Assembly: GCA_934215475.1 (NCBI GenBank)
Contig: CAKPZY010000003.1
Coordinates: 62,001 to 126,000, forward strand
Origin: an uncultured Ligilactobacillus sp.
GTDB lineage: Bacteria > Bacillota > Bacilli > Lactobacillales > Lactobacillaceae
DNA length: 64,000 bases
Direction of reading: 5' to 3'
Below are positions 1 through 10,248 of the stretch, piece after piece. Below the pieces are notes generated by a model. That model did not search any database. It saw only the letters and a program-made list of their open reading frames with translations, and was not told the origin of the DNA. Every line of letters starts with the position of its first letter. Position 1 is the stretch's first letter. The position numbers and the translations under genes are program-made.

Positions 1-1
1 G

Positions 2-1540
2 TTTTATTTAGCAGCTACAAATTTTCAGCTCAACCTTAGAGCCACATCAATCAAAGTTTTAGGTTTAGCCATTTTATATGGTCTCTTTATTTTTTATGTT
101 TGGCACGATCTGAAGAAGTTTACCTTTGCATCAAAGGAAACGGTATTTATTTCAATCTTATTTGCAGCTGCGACCCTGACGATCTTACTCATCGATCCAA
201 CTGGAGATCAAGTAAAAAAGAAGCTAGTCTTATTGGTACTAGTTGCAGTAGAAATGCTCGCAAACGCGGCTTTCTCGCTCAACAATATAACGTATTTAAG
301 TCAAAAGGAATATCAGGACCCAACAAGTGCTTTAGCAAGTGACAGTCATTCTTTGAAAAAAATAGATCCAGGATTTTATCGCGTTGGACAGACATATTCT
401 CGGACTAAAAACGACGGGATGGCTAACAATATGAATACCGGCTCATATTTTAGTTCAGCATTAGAAAAAAGTATTCCAGATTTTTACGGTGAACTGGGAA
501 ACCCAGATGGCGACAATTATGTTGCATATACTAATGGCACGTTGATCAGTGATTCCTTGTTAGGTATGAAATATTTTCTCTACCCTAAAGATGCCAGCGA
601 GATCACAAACAGCCATTTGCAAAAGTCTGCACTGACACGTTTGACGATCAGACCCGATTTAAAAGAATATAACGTTGTTAAAAACAAAGCATTGACAAAA
701 ATATTCAAAAACCCGACTGCTTCCAGTGTTGGTTATAGTGCCAATTCAGCGCTGCGTAGTATTAAATTGCCTTTGAATGACCCAATCAGCTATCAAACGG
801 CCTGGTTAAATGCTGCCACCGGAACGTGGCCAACTACTAAGTATTTTACGGCTCAGAATTTCAATGAAGTGGTCTTCCAAAATGCGGATAAAACTATTAA
901 CTTAACTGGTTCGTTGATCAAGAAAAAAAATCGAAGCGAAGAAGCCCAGATCGTTTTTAAATTTACTCCTAAAACTAATGATCCTTATTATCTGACGTTT
1001 GGTCCAGGGATGGAAGAAACAAACGTGGAGACATATAGAGGGAGTCAGCCGCTTTATCATTACGGAACATTTCGACATACAGTGATTTTAAACGTAGCAG
1101 ACCGCTCAAAAAATAACGAAGTTACGATTACTACCAAATTCAAAAAGAATTCGCTGTTTTTGGACAATTTTGTTTTGTACCAGCTAAATGATAAGTTGGT
1201 AAAAGAAAAATTACGCCAAATTAAACACAATTCCTGGCATGTCAAAGAAGCCGGCAGCCGTCATTTGACTGGAAAAATAAATATTAGCAATAATCAGCAG
1301 ATATTTGCTACAACTATTCCTTATTCTAAAGGATGGCAGGTTAAAATAGACGGTCAAAAAGTACCAACTTTCAAATTACAGGGTACATTTATCGGCACCA
1401 ACATTTCCAAAGGCCAACATACGGTTTCCATGACTTTTACACCGCCGTATTTTTATCTCGGTATCGTCCTCTCTTTAATTGCGATCGTCATATTAGTATT
1501 CGCTGAGTTTTATAGCCGCCTTAATAGATCAAAAAAATAA
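2..1540 (+). CDS. YfhO-family membrane protein, C-terminal part (5' truncated by window edge)
   Basis: The reading frame is open from base 2, so only the last 512 codons of a longer gene are present. The visible part starts with three hydrophobic segments (about residues 18-35, 44-61 and 70-86), followed by a long extracytoplasmic domain and one C-terminal membrane helix just before a basic tail. The region KGWQVKIDGQKV, then TFIGTNISKGQHTVSMTF and TPP before the last helix, is the pattern I know from the C-terminus of YfhO proteins. These are large multi-pass proteins that help glycosylate cell-wall or lipoteichoic-acid polymers in Firmicutes. The internal ATG at 233 is not a real start because coding sequence continues upstream. 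The substrate cannot be read from the sequence. Confidence 0.8.
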   Translation, partial: FYLAATNFQLNLRATSIKVLGLAILYGLFIFYVWHDLKKFTFASKETVFISILFAAATLTILLIDPTGDQVKKKLVLLVLVAVEMLANAAFSLNNITYLSQKEYQDPTSALASDSHSLKKIDPGFYRVGQTYSRTKNDGMANNMNTGSYFSSALEKSIPDFYGELGNPDGDNYVAYTNGTLISDSLLGMKYFLYPKDASEITNSHLQKSALTRLTIRPDLKEYNVVKNKALTKIFKNPTASSVGYSANSALRSIKLPLNDPISYQTAWLNAATGTWPTTKYFTAQNFNEVVFQNADKTINLTGSLIKKKNRSEEAQIVFKFTPKTNDPYYLTFGPGMEETNVETYRGSQPLYHYGTFRHTVILNVADRSKNNEVTITTKFKKNSLFLDNFVLYQLNDKLVKEKLRQIKHNSWHVKEAGSRHLTGKINISNNQQIFATTIPYSKGWQVKIDGQKVPTFKLQGTFIGTNISKGQHTVSMTFTPPYFYLGIVLSLIAIVILVFAEFYSRLNRSKK

Positions 1541-1620
1541 AAACAAGCTCTCACAGTTTTACGATCGATCTCGAATATTTATCATCTTCGAATGGATCGT
1601 ACCGCGTGAGAGCTTTTTGA
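1541..1620. terminator. Bidirectional Rho-independent terminator between convergent genes
   Basis: A perfect 10-bp outer stem pairs 1545-1554 with 1606-1615, with an A tract on the left and a T tract on the right. The roughly 50-base interior folds again (ACGATC with GATCGT, TCGAA with TTCGA). It lies between the plus-strand YfhO gene and the minus-strand addA and can serve both. Confidence 0.85.
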
Positions 1621-1683
1621 ATTACCATTTAGACAAACAAATGAGTCTAATCATGCAATAGCTGTTCTGGCGTATAAATTTTG

Positions 1684-4600
1684 TTATAGTTGGACTACTT
1701 CGCCTGTATCTACTAGATATATATACTTTTCTATAGGTTTGCCGCTGCCCAAGATACTTTGTAAAGCCAAGGCATACAAATTTAGTTGGCCGCGATATTT
1801 TTCTGCAACCTTGTGTTCTCCTCTAACGGGAACATGGTCAGTCTTATAATCAAATAAGACAGTTGTGCCGTTTTTGGCGGTAAAATAACCGTCTATGATC
1901 CCGTGAATCAAGACTGGTTGTTCGATTTGACGGAGACTTGGCTGATCAAACAATTTTCCAACAGGATAAAGCATGGCAATTGGGGCTTCTCGTCGCAGCT
2001 TGTGGCGATTTGCGATGATTTCCTGGCCTAATTTTGTACGATACAACTTGATGATCCCTGCAATGTTTATCTTTGTTGCCAATGCGTTGCTGATCGATCC
2101 ATCTTCTGTTAGGGCTGTAACCATGGTCTGAACACTTTTTTTAGTCACAGGTCGATCCAATTCCAATTTCTGAAAGATCAAGTGCGTAGCTGTCCCAATT
2201 TCAGTTGGAGTAACATCCTTTTCTTCTGTCATAAACCTTGGGCGCTCGAAACCATGCTGCAAGTAAACGGACTGCCCAGGATCTTGTTTTTCAAAAGACT
2301 CTGAGGAACCGCCCAGCCTATCGACATCGATCTGTCCCATCGATTCATTATCAGGGTCCTCAAACAAACGCTTAATGTCTGTAACTGACTGGTATGCTGT
2401 CGTTAAAGTCAGTTGTTCTTTAGGGTATTTATAAGTAAGAAGTGCAGCATACTCAGGAGGTAATTGACCGCTTTGTGTTTGACGTTTGCTCCAATCATGA
2501 GCATTTTGTTGATTTACTTTTTCTATATCGGATACTTCATACTGTAAACGTTGTCTATCCCAAAATTCGATCCGGACATCTGCTTTGCTGCCCTTAATAA
2601 TTTCAGGAGCATCACTTTTTAAAGAAGTTACCTTTTGCCGAATTCCGCCCATCTGTTTTGCTTCATCATTCAAATCCGCGTCCAATTTAGGGCCAGTAAA
2701 GGTTACCGGTTTTCCCGTTTCATTTAAGGAATAACGGTAAATATTTTTGGCGCCAAAAGCTGGTGAACGAACGACGGCTGCTCCGATCCAATCGAGATAA
2801 TTTGCCTTGCTGTTTGTGCGGCCCTCATCGCTTAATGTCACTCGCCCATCATCGATCAAATTGGTCCAATTTTTCAGTGCGGTTACCATATCTGAACTTT
2901 CACCGACTACATAAATTTTTTGTTCCGCTCTCGTCAAAGCAACATAAAGTTTACGCATTTCTTCGGCGATCGCTTTGCGAGTAGCTTTTTCTTTAATAGC
3001 CAACTTAACCGGGGTCTGATCCTTGACTTGGATCAAGCGGCCCGCTTCATTGATCGTTTCCACATAATCCATTCCCATTCCCAGTTTGTCGTCCAAAATA
3101 TAAGGCTTATGTGAAATTGAACGCATATTGAATTTTTTGTGGGCGTTGATCAGGAATACGACAGGAAATTCAAGTCCTTTACTTTTATGGATCGTCATAA
3201 ATGACACAGCATTATTGCCATCTTGAACGTTCATTTCTGCTAGGTCATGATCTTTTTCCTGCATCTTTTTAATAAAACGTACAAATTGGAAAATGCCTTT
3301 ATAGCTCATTTTTTCGTAATCAGCAGCCCGTTGGTATAAAGCATGCAAATTTGCTTGTCTTTGTTTTCCACCCGGCATTCCCCCTGCATAATCCAGAAAC
3401 CCGGTACGAGTGTATATTGCCCAAATTAATGTGGCAAGGTCATTACGTCTGCCGCGGACTCGAAAACTGGTTAGATCATCTAAAAAGCGTGTTACTTTAG
3501 CATAAAGTGCTTCTCCTTGTTCATTGTGCAGCTCAGCTTTTTTCGGAGAGCGCTTTTCATATTGATAACGAAAATCAGTCAAAGTTTGATAGAAATCTCC
3601 ATGTTTTAATTGGATCCGAAGCATAGCTAGGTCATTTTCATTAAACTGATACAGTGGAGAACGTAAAACGGCTACTAGTGGGATATCTTGGTGTGGATTA
3701 TCGATTGTCTCTAGAAGGGACATCATGATTTGAATCTCGATCGTTTTGAAGTAATTATTGGTATTATCGACATTCACTGGAATACCCAAACTTTTAAACT
3801 GTTCTGCGATCAACAAACTATCACCGTGAGTGGATGCCAAAATTGCAATATCTTGGTAAGCCAACGGGCGCATAGTACCGGATCTTCTATCAAAAATCGA
3901 AGCGTGCTCCGTTTCTATCAAACGTTTGATCTTGTGGGCAACTAAATAGATCTGCCCCTCTTCTTTGCTGTCTATCTCAAAATAATTTTCAGACTGTTCT
4001 TCATCAGTTCCTTCTTCTGATGACTCATTAGATTCATAAATTAAAATATCTGTTGATACATGTCTGGTTTCAGTTGGGTAACTGAGATTCCCAGCTTTTA
4101 AAGCCGCATTATCATCATAACTGATCTCACCGATTTTTTGATCCATAAGTTGTCTAAAGACCAAATTAGTCAGGTCTGCAACATTTTCCACCGAGCGAAA
4201 ATTTTCAGCCAAAATAATTTTTTCTCCGGGTGCCCCCGCGATCGATTGCCCATCATCAATCGCCACGTATTCTTGATACTTCTGATTAAATAATGCAGGG
4301 TCCGCTTGCCTGAAACGATAAATTGACTGTTTGACGTCACCCACCATGAACATGTTGCCTGCACGTGGATTTTTGATGGCCGATAACAGTGCTTCCTGAA
4401 CACCATTAGTGTCCTGGTATTCATCTACCATGATCTCCTTATATCGATTTTGCAGCATAGTTTTAACTTGCAAACTTTCTTTGGTATTCGCGGAAACGAT
4501 CCTTAAAGCGTAATGTTCCAAATCATTAAAATCTAGTAAATGTCGGTGTTTTTTTTCACGTTGGTATTCCTGCCGAAAAGTGGCCACTATCTCTCCAAAT

Positions 4601-5835
4601 TTAATTAACAGATTTTCCGAATTATGCATCAGATATGCTAACTTTTCAGGGCCTGCTGTAAAACAGTCGGATAATAAATTCGTAGAGAGCTTTTTATTAG
4701 CACTATCATGGTAACTCTTCATTTTTTCATTTAAAATCACTGCGCGCGCGTTTAGGTCATTGGGTGCAGTGGCAGATCTTCGCTTCATTAATGTCGGTGT
4801 CGCGCTTAACTTGCAATTTTGGACCAATTCTTGCAGTTTAGTGTAAGAAGTGTCGTTTTCTACTGCTGCTAAAAGATCTTCTACGTTTTTCACCTCAGTC
4901 TGCTGTTGGTGTGCCTTAACAGCATACTTGTCCAGACGATCTTGTTTCTTTTTTGAATAGCCTTTTAAGTCATCAGCAATTTCATTGTTCCAGTAATTTT
5001 CCATCTCCGGGCGTAGTTGAGTAGTAAATAATTGGTTCCTTGCTTTGAGGTCGGTCAGGACTGTCGTTAACTTTTCCATGATCAAACCTTTTAGCGATCC
5101 TTGCCAAATCTTGCTAGAAGTAAAATCTTGTCCATCTTTTAATTCATAAGAACTGCTTAAACCAGCCAACCACCGCTTAGGGTCGCTGGTCGCACTGGAA
5201 AATTCGTCTGCTCTCATGACCAGATCAGAAAAATCTTCATCATCACGATCTTTGGCAAATATCTGTAATAATTTTCCAAACGATTTGGCATCTTGTCTTT
5301 GCTTTTCGGACATGTCGCTGCCAATCTCATCTGCATCTTCAAGCTGTTGGTAAAAGTGTTCCCTGACAGTACTCCAAACATCATCTCGGATCAACGTACG
5401 TTCGGTATCATCTGAAATCAAACGAAAGTCAGGATCAATATCAACTAGATAGTAATATTTTTGAATAAGATGAAGACAAAAAGCGTGGATAGTGCTGATA
5501 TCTGCAACATTGACCTTTACTAACTGCTGTTTGATCCATGATACTTGCTTTTTGTCAGCAGTGAAAGGTTTAGAAAGAAGTTCAGACAACTTCTTTTGCA
5601 ACTCTATGGTTAGACGATCGCGCATTTCTTTGGCTGCAGCATCTGTAAAAGTAACGATCAGCATCCGAGATAGATCCGTTCCTTGTTCTAGAACTTGCTT
5701 CAAAACTCTCTCGATCAAAACCTTAGTTTTCCCAGATCCGGCGGAAGCAGCGACTAGCACATTATGACCACGATGATTGATTGCCTTATATTGGCCTGGT
5801 GTCGGTTCAAAACCACTTGTCTTTCCATCACTCAT
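1684..5835 (-). CDS. addA: ATP-dependent helicase/nuclease subunit A (AddA/RexA)
   Basis: This is the large subunit of the AddAB (RexAB) helicase-nuclease, which processes double-strand breaks for RecA recombination and degrades foreign linear DNA. The UvrD-type Walker A (ASAGSGKT, about residue 35) and Walker B/DEAD-like motif (VDEYQDTN, about residue 470) are clear. The C-terminal RecB-type nuclease motif (FDYKTD, about residue 1330) is intact. At 1383 aa it is somewhat longer than Bacillus AddA. An in-frame ATG lies 18 bases upstream, but the ATG at 5835 has an AGGGG ribosome-binding site at good spacing and begins MSDGKTSG. It sits one base after the addB stop, so the two subunits are translationally coupled. 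Confidence 0.96.
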   Translation of the reverse strand: MSDGKTSGFEPTPGQYKAINHRGHNVLVAASAGSGKTKVLIERVLKQVLEQGTDLSRMLIVTFTDAAAKEMRDRLTIELQKKLSELLSKPFTADKKQVSWIKQQLVKVNVADISTIHAFCLHLIQKYYYLVDIDPDFRLISDDTERTLIRDDVWSTVREHFYQQLEDADEIGSDMSEKQRQDAKSFGKLLQIFAKDRDDEDFSDLVMRADEFSSATSDPKRWLAGLSSSYELKDGQDFTSSKIWQGSLKGLIMEKLTTVLTDLKARNQLFTTQLRPEMENYWNNEIADDLKGYSKKKQDRLDKYAVKAHQQQTEVKNVEDLLAAVENDTSYTKLQELVQNCKLSATPTLMKRRSATAPNDLNARAVILNEKMKSYHDSANKKLSTNLLSDCFTAGPEKLAYLMHNSENLLIKFGEIVATFRQEYQREKKHRHLLDFNDLEHYALRIVSANTKESLQVKTMLQNRYKEIMVDEYQDTNGVQEALLSAIKNPRAGNMFMVGDVKQSIYRFRQADPALFNQKYQEYVAIDDGQSIAGAPGEKIILAENFRSVENVADLTNLVFRQLMDQKIGEISYDDNAALKAGNLSYPTETRHVSTDILIYESNESSEEGTDEEQSENYFEIDSKEEGQIYLVAHKIKRLIETEHASIFDRRSGTMRPLAYQDIAILASTHGDSLLIAEQFKSLGIPVNVDNTNNYFKTIEIQIMMSLLETIDNPHQDIPLVAVLRSPLYQFNENDLAMLRIQLKHGDFYQTLTDFRYQYEKRSPKKAELHNEQGEALYAKVTRFLDDLTSFRVRGRRNDLATLIWAIYTRTGFLDYAGGMPGGKQRQANLHALYQRAADYEKMSYKGIFQFVRFIKKMQEKDHDLAEMNVQDGNNAVSFMTIHKSKGLEFPVVFLINAHKKFNMRSISHKPYILDDKLGMGMDYVETINEAGRLIQVKDQTPVKLAIKEKATRKAIAEEMRKLYVALTRAEQKIYVVGESSDMVTALKNWTNLIDDGRVTLSDEGRTNSKANYLDWIGAAVVRSPAFGAKNIYRYSLNETGKPVTFTGPKLDADLNDEAKQMGGIRQKVTSLKSDAPEIIKGSKADVRIEFWDRQRLQYEVSDIEKVNQQNAHDWSKRQTQSGQLPPEYAALLTYKYPKEQLTLTTAYQSVTDIKRLFEDPDNESMGQIDVDRLGGSSESFEKQDPGQSVYLQHGFERPRFMTEEKDVTPTEIGTATHLIFQKLELDRPVTKKSVQTMVTALTEDGSISNALATKINIAGIIKLYRTKLGQEIIANRHKLRREAPIAMLYPVGKLFDQPSLRQIEQPVLIHGIIDGYFTAKNGTTVLFDYKTDHVPVRGEHKVAEKYRGQLNLYALALQSILGSGKPIEKYIYLVDTGEVVQL

Positions 5836-5836
5836 T

Positions 5837-8800
5837 TTATTTCCCCTGTTCATTTAAAATCTTTTTAATTTCAGACCAGATATCTTGGTCTGACAATAAC
5901 GGGATCTTACGATAATTATTTTGATCCAACAACGGGTCAAACATCATGATCTCCTGGTAATCAGAATAATCCAGTGCCGTACTTTGACCTAGACGATAGG
6001 GTGCCAAGTCGATCATACCGGCGTAAATGTTTTCTCTGGCTTGTTCTATTTTGCGATCATTATACTCTAATAGTTGTTTTATCTGATCGATGGTCAGTAA
6101 TAAACTTTTTGTTGAATTTGTTCTGAAGTCATGCTTACTTTTGACATACTTTATCGGGTAATTGTTCGACTTAGCTGTTCCGCCAGATGATGCCGCTTTT
6201 TCGACATTCTTATCAAGAGCGAGCAGAAAGCCATTTTCCTGGTTAGAATCATCATTTCCTCGTCTAAAGATCCCCTTATACATAAAACTTTTATCCAGTT
6301 GTGCTGCCAAATCTTTTGTATTCCCTTCGATGACTGGGTCAATTAAATGCAAATAAGACGCACTGCCTAATTTTGGAGCTCCTAATTTTTTAATGGCTGT
6401 ATTATTTCCCAACAATCGCATCAACGAACCATTTTGAGCTCCCTGTTGCAAAGCACGCAAATAAGTCAGCAATTGTAATGAAAGCCCATAATAATTTCTC
6501 AGCAAAAAATGTTCCATCTTGAGTTCTGGATTTCCAGATTTATAGTCTATGACATTAAAGTAAAGCTTATTGTCAGCTCCATTAACTAAATCTATTCGGT
6601 CGATCCGACCTCGGACGTTCATTTGATGCTTCGAAGGATCTTTTTGATCTTCAAACGTCAAGCCGGGTAATTCTTGATGATCACCAAATGAAGTTTCTGT
6701 TTTAACAGTGTAGATTCGGCGCTGACTTCGTTGTCGAGCAATAGCATGGATCACCTGATCAGCTGTTTGGTCGAGTTGTTTTTTGATAAAACGATACCGA
6801 GCTGTACTGTTGAAAACATTTGCACCAAGTTTCGCTTCAACTTGTTGCAAAGTAATAGCCAATAGTTCATCAAATTCACCACTGTTTATCTCGGACAAAT
6901 CTTTGTGTTCTCGTAACACATTTTGGAAGAAATTCTCCATTATAGCGTGAAAATATTGTCCTGTATCTGCAGGCTGCAACGTAAATTCTTTTCGGGGCTG
7001 CAGCTTCAATCCATATTCCAAAAAATATTGATATGGATCGGCAAAAAATGTTTCCAGTTTAGAGATCGACGTATTCATATGCTCACCATAAAGACGATCA
7101 ACTAAGTGGACGTTTAGGTATTTGTGGCCCTCTTGATCTGCTATTTGCCCAGGAAGAATTTCATTAGCAAATCCTAAGCTTTTTATTAACTTTTCTGTCC
7201 GAGGCAGATAATTCGACAACAAAAAGCGCAAAAGGCCGCGCCATGTTGCGTGTAGCTCTTTACCAGCATGGTAAGCATCGCGACTGACTGCCAGGAGTTC
7301 TCCTAACGAAGTCTGCGGAGTACCGATGAGATCCCAAATTTCATCTGCAGCAGGATCCAGTTGCTTTTCCGGCCGATCGATCGAAATTCCAAACGCTTGA
7401 CGAATTCTTTCAACATAAGGAGAAATTCGCAAACTCTTACCATCATTGTCATTGAGCGGATAAGAGAAAAATATTCTTTCCTTAGCAGACATAAACGCTA
7501 AGTAATTAGCAAAAGGCTCTTCAGACATCTGAATAGCAGAAGTTTCCGCCAAGTATTTATCTGCATTTTCGTTTTCGGCAGATAACTTTTCAATTTCGTC
7601 ACGATCTTCATCATTTAACAATGCATCATTTTCAATAGTCCGGGGCATGGCATCGTTGGTGACGCCAATGAAAAACAAGATTGCACGGTTTGGCATTTGG
7701 ACGACGCCGCTTTCAGAAAAAATTACCTGATCCAAGGTAGATGGAACTTGACTATAACGAGCCGTTTCAAAACCATTTTGAATAATTGCAATAAATTCAT
7801 CAAGGTCTAAGGGCTCCGAACCCAAGGCTGTATCGTATTCGTCCAACAACGAACAAAGTGTGTTCCAAACTTCTTCATGTCGTGAAACATCACTGATAGA
7901 TCCTGTCAAGCGCTCAGGATCATGCTCCAAGTCCTTAGCTGCACTGGTCTGCCATCCTTGGAGCGTTTGCGGAACGTGGATTTTTTCTAAGAAATTGATC
8001 AGTACCACAGCAAATTCGTGACCACTGTGAACTTTTTCGATCCGTTCAAAAAAATGACTCAATGTTAGGAAAACAACGTGGCGCAGTTTATTTGCATAGC
8101 GATTATTTGGCAGTTCTCGCTCACGTTGCTGGTGGTGTTCACTGCTTTCATTTGGTTGTATCCCACAAGTCTCCACGAACCAATCTTCTTTTTGTGCCCA
8201 ATTAAATTCTTTAAAATAGCCATTTTGTAGAATGCAATTTTCTAAAAGATCTAATGTATTGCGAAAAGTACCTAAATTCCAGTGGCCTTCGCCAATATCC
8301 GGAACAAAAATTTCTGTCTTCAATAAGCGCATAATTGAACGGTAAGAATAGTTTTGCTGCCTAACACTAAACAGAGCCAAAATAAATTCCACCAACGGAT
8401 GATTCAACATAGTTTTATTGAGGTCAGTAAAAACAGGTATTTGATACTCAGCCATGACATTTTCCAAGAGATTATCATACTTATCTTGCTGGGGTGTTAG
8501 GATCAAAAAGTCATGGTAGGAATATTTGCCTGTGAAAACCAATTGTCTAATTTTTGCAGCCACATACCGCACCTCCCGCACTCTATCCGGTGTTTCGGCG
8601 ATCGTTAGGCTTTCCGGCTGTGACAAAGCGTACGATTGGGCTGGTGTCATTGCTTGAGAATTTATCCAAAAATCTTCGACAGTGCGTAAATCATCAGTTA
8701 CTCTCGCGTGTGTTGCTTTTCGATCAAAAAGTAATGGAACATGGAGCTTCGAGGCCTTATGCGCTAATTCAAAATAAATCTTTCCTGGTTGATAAAACAT

Positions 8801-9571
8801 ATTATCATAACCCGGTTTTTCAGATAAATATTTATGATCTAGCGTCAAACCGATCCTAACCTGGGCAGCCTTTTGCAGCAACACACAAATTATTTCTTTT
8901 TCTTTAGCGTTAAAAACATTAAAACCATCAATAATGAAACATGAATGACTTAAATCAACTTGCTGCAAATATTGGATCAATTCATCTAAACTATTGGCAG
9001 CATCTAGATACTTACCTGCGATATACTCTTCAAATCGTCTGTATACGAGCGCGAGGTCGTGCAAACGCAACCCAAGATCAACTTGTTCATTGCTGTCCGA
9101 TTTTTGTAACCCTTCAGATAATTTTTCAATATCTTCGGGCGTATACCCACCCAGTTTCAATTCAATAAGTTGTTCTGCTAACTTCTTGCTAAAACCTTGA
9201 CTATTGCGTTCTCGTGTAAAAACAAATAACTCTTGTTCTTCAAATTCATGTAAGATATGTGTTATTATCATCGAAAGTCCTGTTGAAGTTAGCCTGGTCT
9301 TGGTCAATGCAGGTTGTTCCTTTAGAAAATACCACAACAAGCGGCTAAAAGAGAAAGTTTGGATATTAGAGGCAGCGTAAATTTTATCCGTTGCTCCTTG
9401 TTGATGACGCAAAAAGTCCAATACCATGACTTCTGATTCGAATTTGATATGATCTGGCACAATATAAAAAATTTCTGAAACTTCAGCAGATTCTTGCCAT
9501 TGTGATAACTGTTCCAAAATAATTTGTTGGCGATCATAACCAGCCTTACCATAAATAAACCCTAAACTCAC
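5837..9571 (-). CDS. addB: ATP-dependent helicase/nuclease subunit B (AddB/RexB)
   Basis: Partner of AddA in the break-processing complex. It supplies the second nuclease domain (VIDYKSG, about residue 1008) and an inactivated helicase-like body. I start it at the GTG at 9571 (MSLGFIYGKAG), 8 bases after an AGGGG box; a GTG nine bases upstream abuts that box too closely. Two expected features are missing. The N-terminal segment reads GKAGYDRQ, with no GK[ST] Walker A. Near residue 1200 the motif that normally carries iron-sulfur cysteines reads STALDYSDYQEIMMFDP, with no cysteine. That resembles the RexB type of lactic acid bacteria rather than Bacillus AddB. Length is 1244 aa. Confidence 0.95.
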   Translation of the reverse strand: MSLGFIYGKAGYDRQQIILEQLSQWQESAEVSEIFYIVPDHIKFESEVMVLDFLRHQQGATDKIYAASNIQTFSFSRLLWYFLKEQPALTKTRLTSTGLSMIITHILHEFEEQELFVFTRERNSQGFSKKLAEQLIELKLGGYTPEDIEKLSEGLQKSDSNEQVDLGLRLHDLALVYRRFEEYIAGKYLDAANSLDELIQYLQQVDLSHSCFIIDGFNVFNAKEKEIICVLLQKAAQVRIGLTLDHKYLSEKPGYDNMFYQPGKIYFELAHKASKLHVPLLFDRKATHARVTDDLRTVEDFWINSQAMTPAQSYALSQPESLTIAETPDRVREVRYVAAKIRQLVFTGKYSYHDFLILTPQQDKYDNLLENVMAEYQIPVFTDLNKTMLNHPLVEFILALFSVRQQNYSYRSIMRLLKTEIFVPDIGEGHWNLGTFRNTLDLLENCILQNGYFKEFNWAQKEDWFVETCGIQPNESSEHHQQRERELPNNRYANKLRHVVFLTLSHFFERIEKVHSGHEFAVVLINFLEKIHVPQTLQGWQTSAAKDLEHDPERLTGSISDVSRHEEVWNTLCSLLDEYDTALGSEPLDLDEFIAIIQNGFETARYSQVPSTLDQVIFSESGVVQMPNRAILFFIGVTNDAMPRTIENDALLNDEDRDEIEKLSAENENADKYLAETSAIQMSEEPFANYLAFMSAKERIFFSYPLNDNDGKSLRISPYVERIRQAFGISIDRPEKQLDPAADEIWDLIGTPQTSLGELLAVSRDAYHAGKELHATWRGLLRFLLSNYLPRTEKLIKSLGFANEILPGQIADQEGHKYLNVHLVDRLYGEHMNTSISKLETFFADPYQYFLEYGLKLQPRKEFTLQPADTGQYFHAIMENFFQNVLREHKDLSEINSGEFDELLAITLQQVEAKLGANVFNSTARYRFIKKQLDQTADQVIHAIARQRSQRRIYTVKTETSFGDHQELPGLTFEDQKDPSKHQMNVRGRIDRIDLVNGADNKLYFNVIDYKSGNPELKMEHFLLRNYYGLSLQLLTYLRALQQGAQNGSLMRLLGNNTAIKKLGAPKLGSASYLHLIDPVIEGNTKDLAAQLDKSFMYKGIFRRGNDDSNQENGFLLALDKNVEKAASSGGTAKSNNYPIKYVKSKHDFRTNSTKSLLLTIDQIKQLLEYNDRKIEQARENIYAGMIDLAPYRLGQSTALDYSDYQEIMMFDPLLDQNNYRKIPLLSDQDIWSEIKKILNEQGK

Positions 9572-9700
9572 AAAGAACACCCCTCTTCTCTTAAAATTTT
9601 TACATCAAACCAGCGAGATCATGGCAAGCGACCCGGATTTATCCCAGATAGCAAAAAAGGACCCGGATGCCACGCAGACACACGAATCCCAGCAGGTTTG

Positions 9701-10219
9701 TTAATATTTCATCAAACTTAATACATCATAACCCTTGACCTTATCCCGGCCATGCAAAGCACTCAATTCTATTAGAAAAGCACAACCGACAACTTGGCCA
9801 CCAAGTTGATGCACTAAATCGATCGTAGCACCAATAGTTCCACCTGTTGCCAATAAGTCATCCACGACTAAAACCTTTTGTCCTGCTGCAACAGCATCCT
9901 CATGCATATAAAGTGAAGATGTCCCGTACTCAAGTGAATAAGTTGCTTCGACCGTTTTGCGCGGAAGTTTACCTTTTTTACGAGCAGGAGCAAAACCAAC
10001 GCCCAATTCGTAAGCGACTGGACAGCCGACAATAAATCCACGGGCTTCAGGGCCAACGATCATTTCCACACCCTTGTCCTTAGCGAACTGCACGATCTGG
10101 TCAGTTGCTTGATGATAAGCTTCACCATCGGCCATTAAGGGCGAAATATCACGAAATATGATACCCTTCTCCGGATAATCCGGAATACTTGCAATATAGT
10201 TGTTCAAGTCTAATGCCAT
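9701..10219 (-). CDS. apt: Adenine phosphoribosyltransferase
   Basis: Salvages adenine with PRPP to AMP in the cytoplasm. The PRPP-binding loop [16 protein letters not shown] is present near residue 125, and the N-terminus ([17 protein letters not shown]) is diagnostic for Apt. The frame is open further upstream, but the ATG at 10219 follows AAAGGAGAAGG directly, giving the usual length of 172 aa. It lies 29 bases downstream of recJ, the common Firmicute order recJ-apt, so co-transcription is expected. Confidence 0.96.
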   Translation of the reverse strand: MALDLNNYIASIPDYPEKGIIFRDISPLMADGEAYHQATDQIVQFAKDKGVEMIVGPEARGFIVGCPVAYELGVGFAPARKKGKLPRKTVEATYSLEYGTSSLYMHEDAVAAGQKVLVVDDLLATGGTIGATIDLVHQLGGQVVGCAFLIELSALHGRDKVKGYDVLSLMKY

Positions 10220-10248
10220 CAAACCTTCTCCTTTAATACACGCTGGGT

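Noticed and set aside
100-342. 80-codon plus-strand frame at the left edge
   Set aside because: It lies in another frame of the truncated YfhO gene, whose own frame is open from base 2.
9601-9700. Possible terminator between apt and addB (ACCCGGAT direct repeats, CATCCGGGTCC followed by T6)
   Set aside because: A tail of six T is present, but I could only build a weak, interrupted stem. The repeats may be chance.
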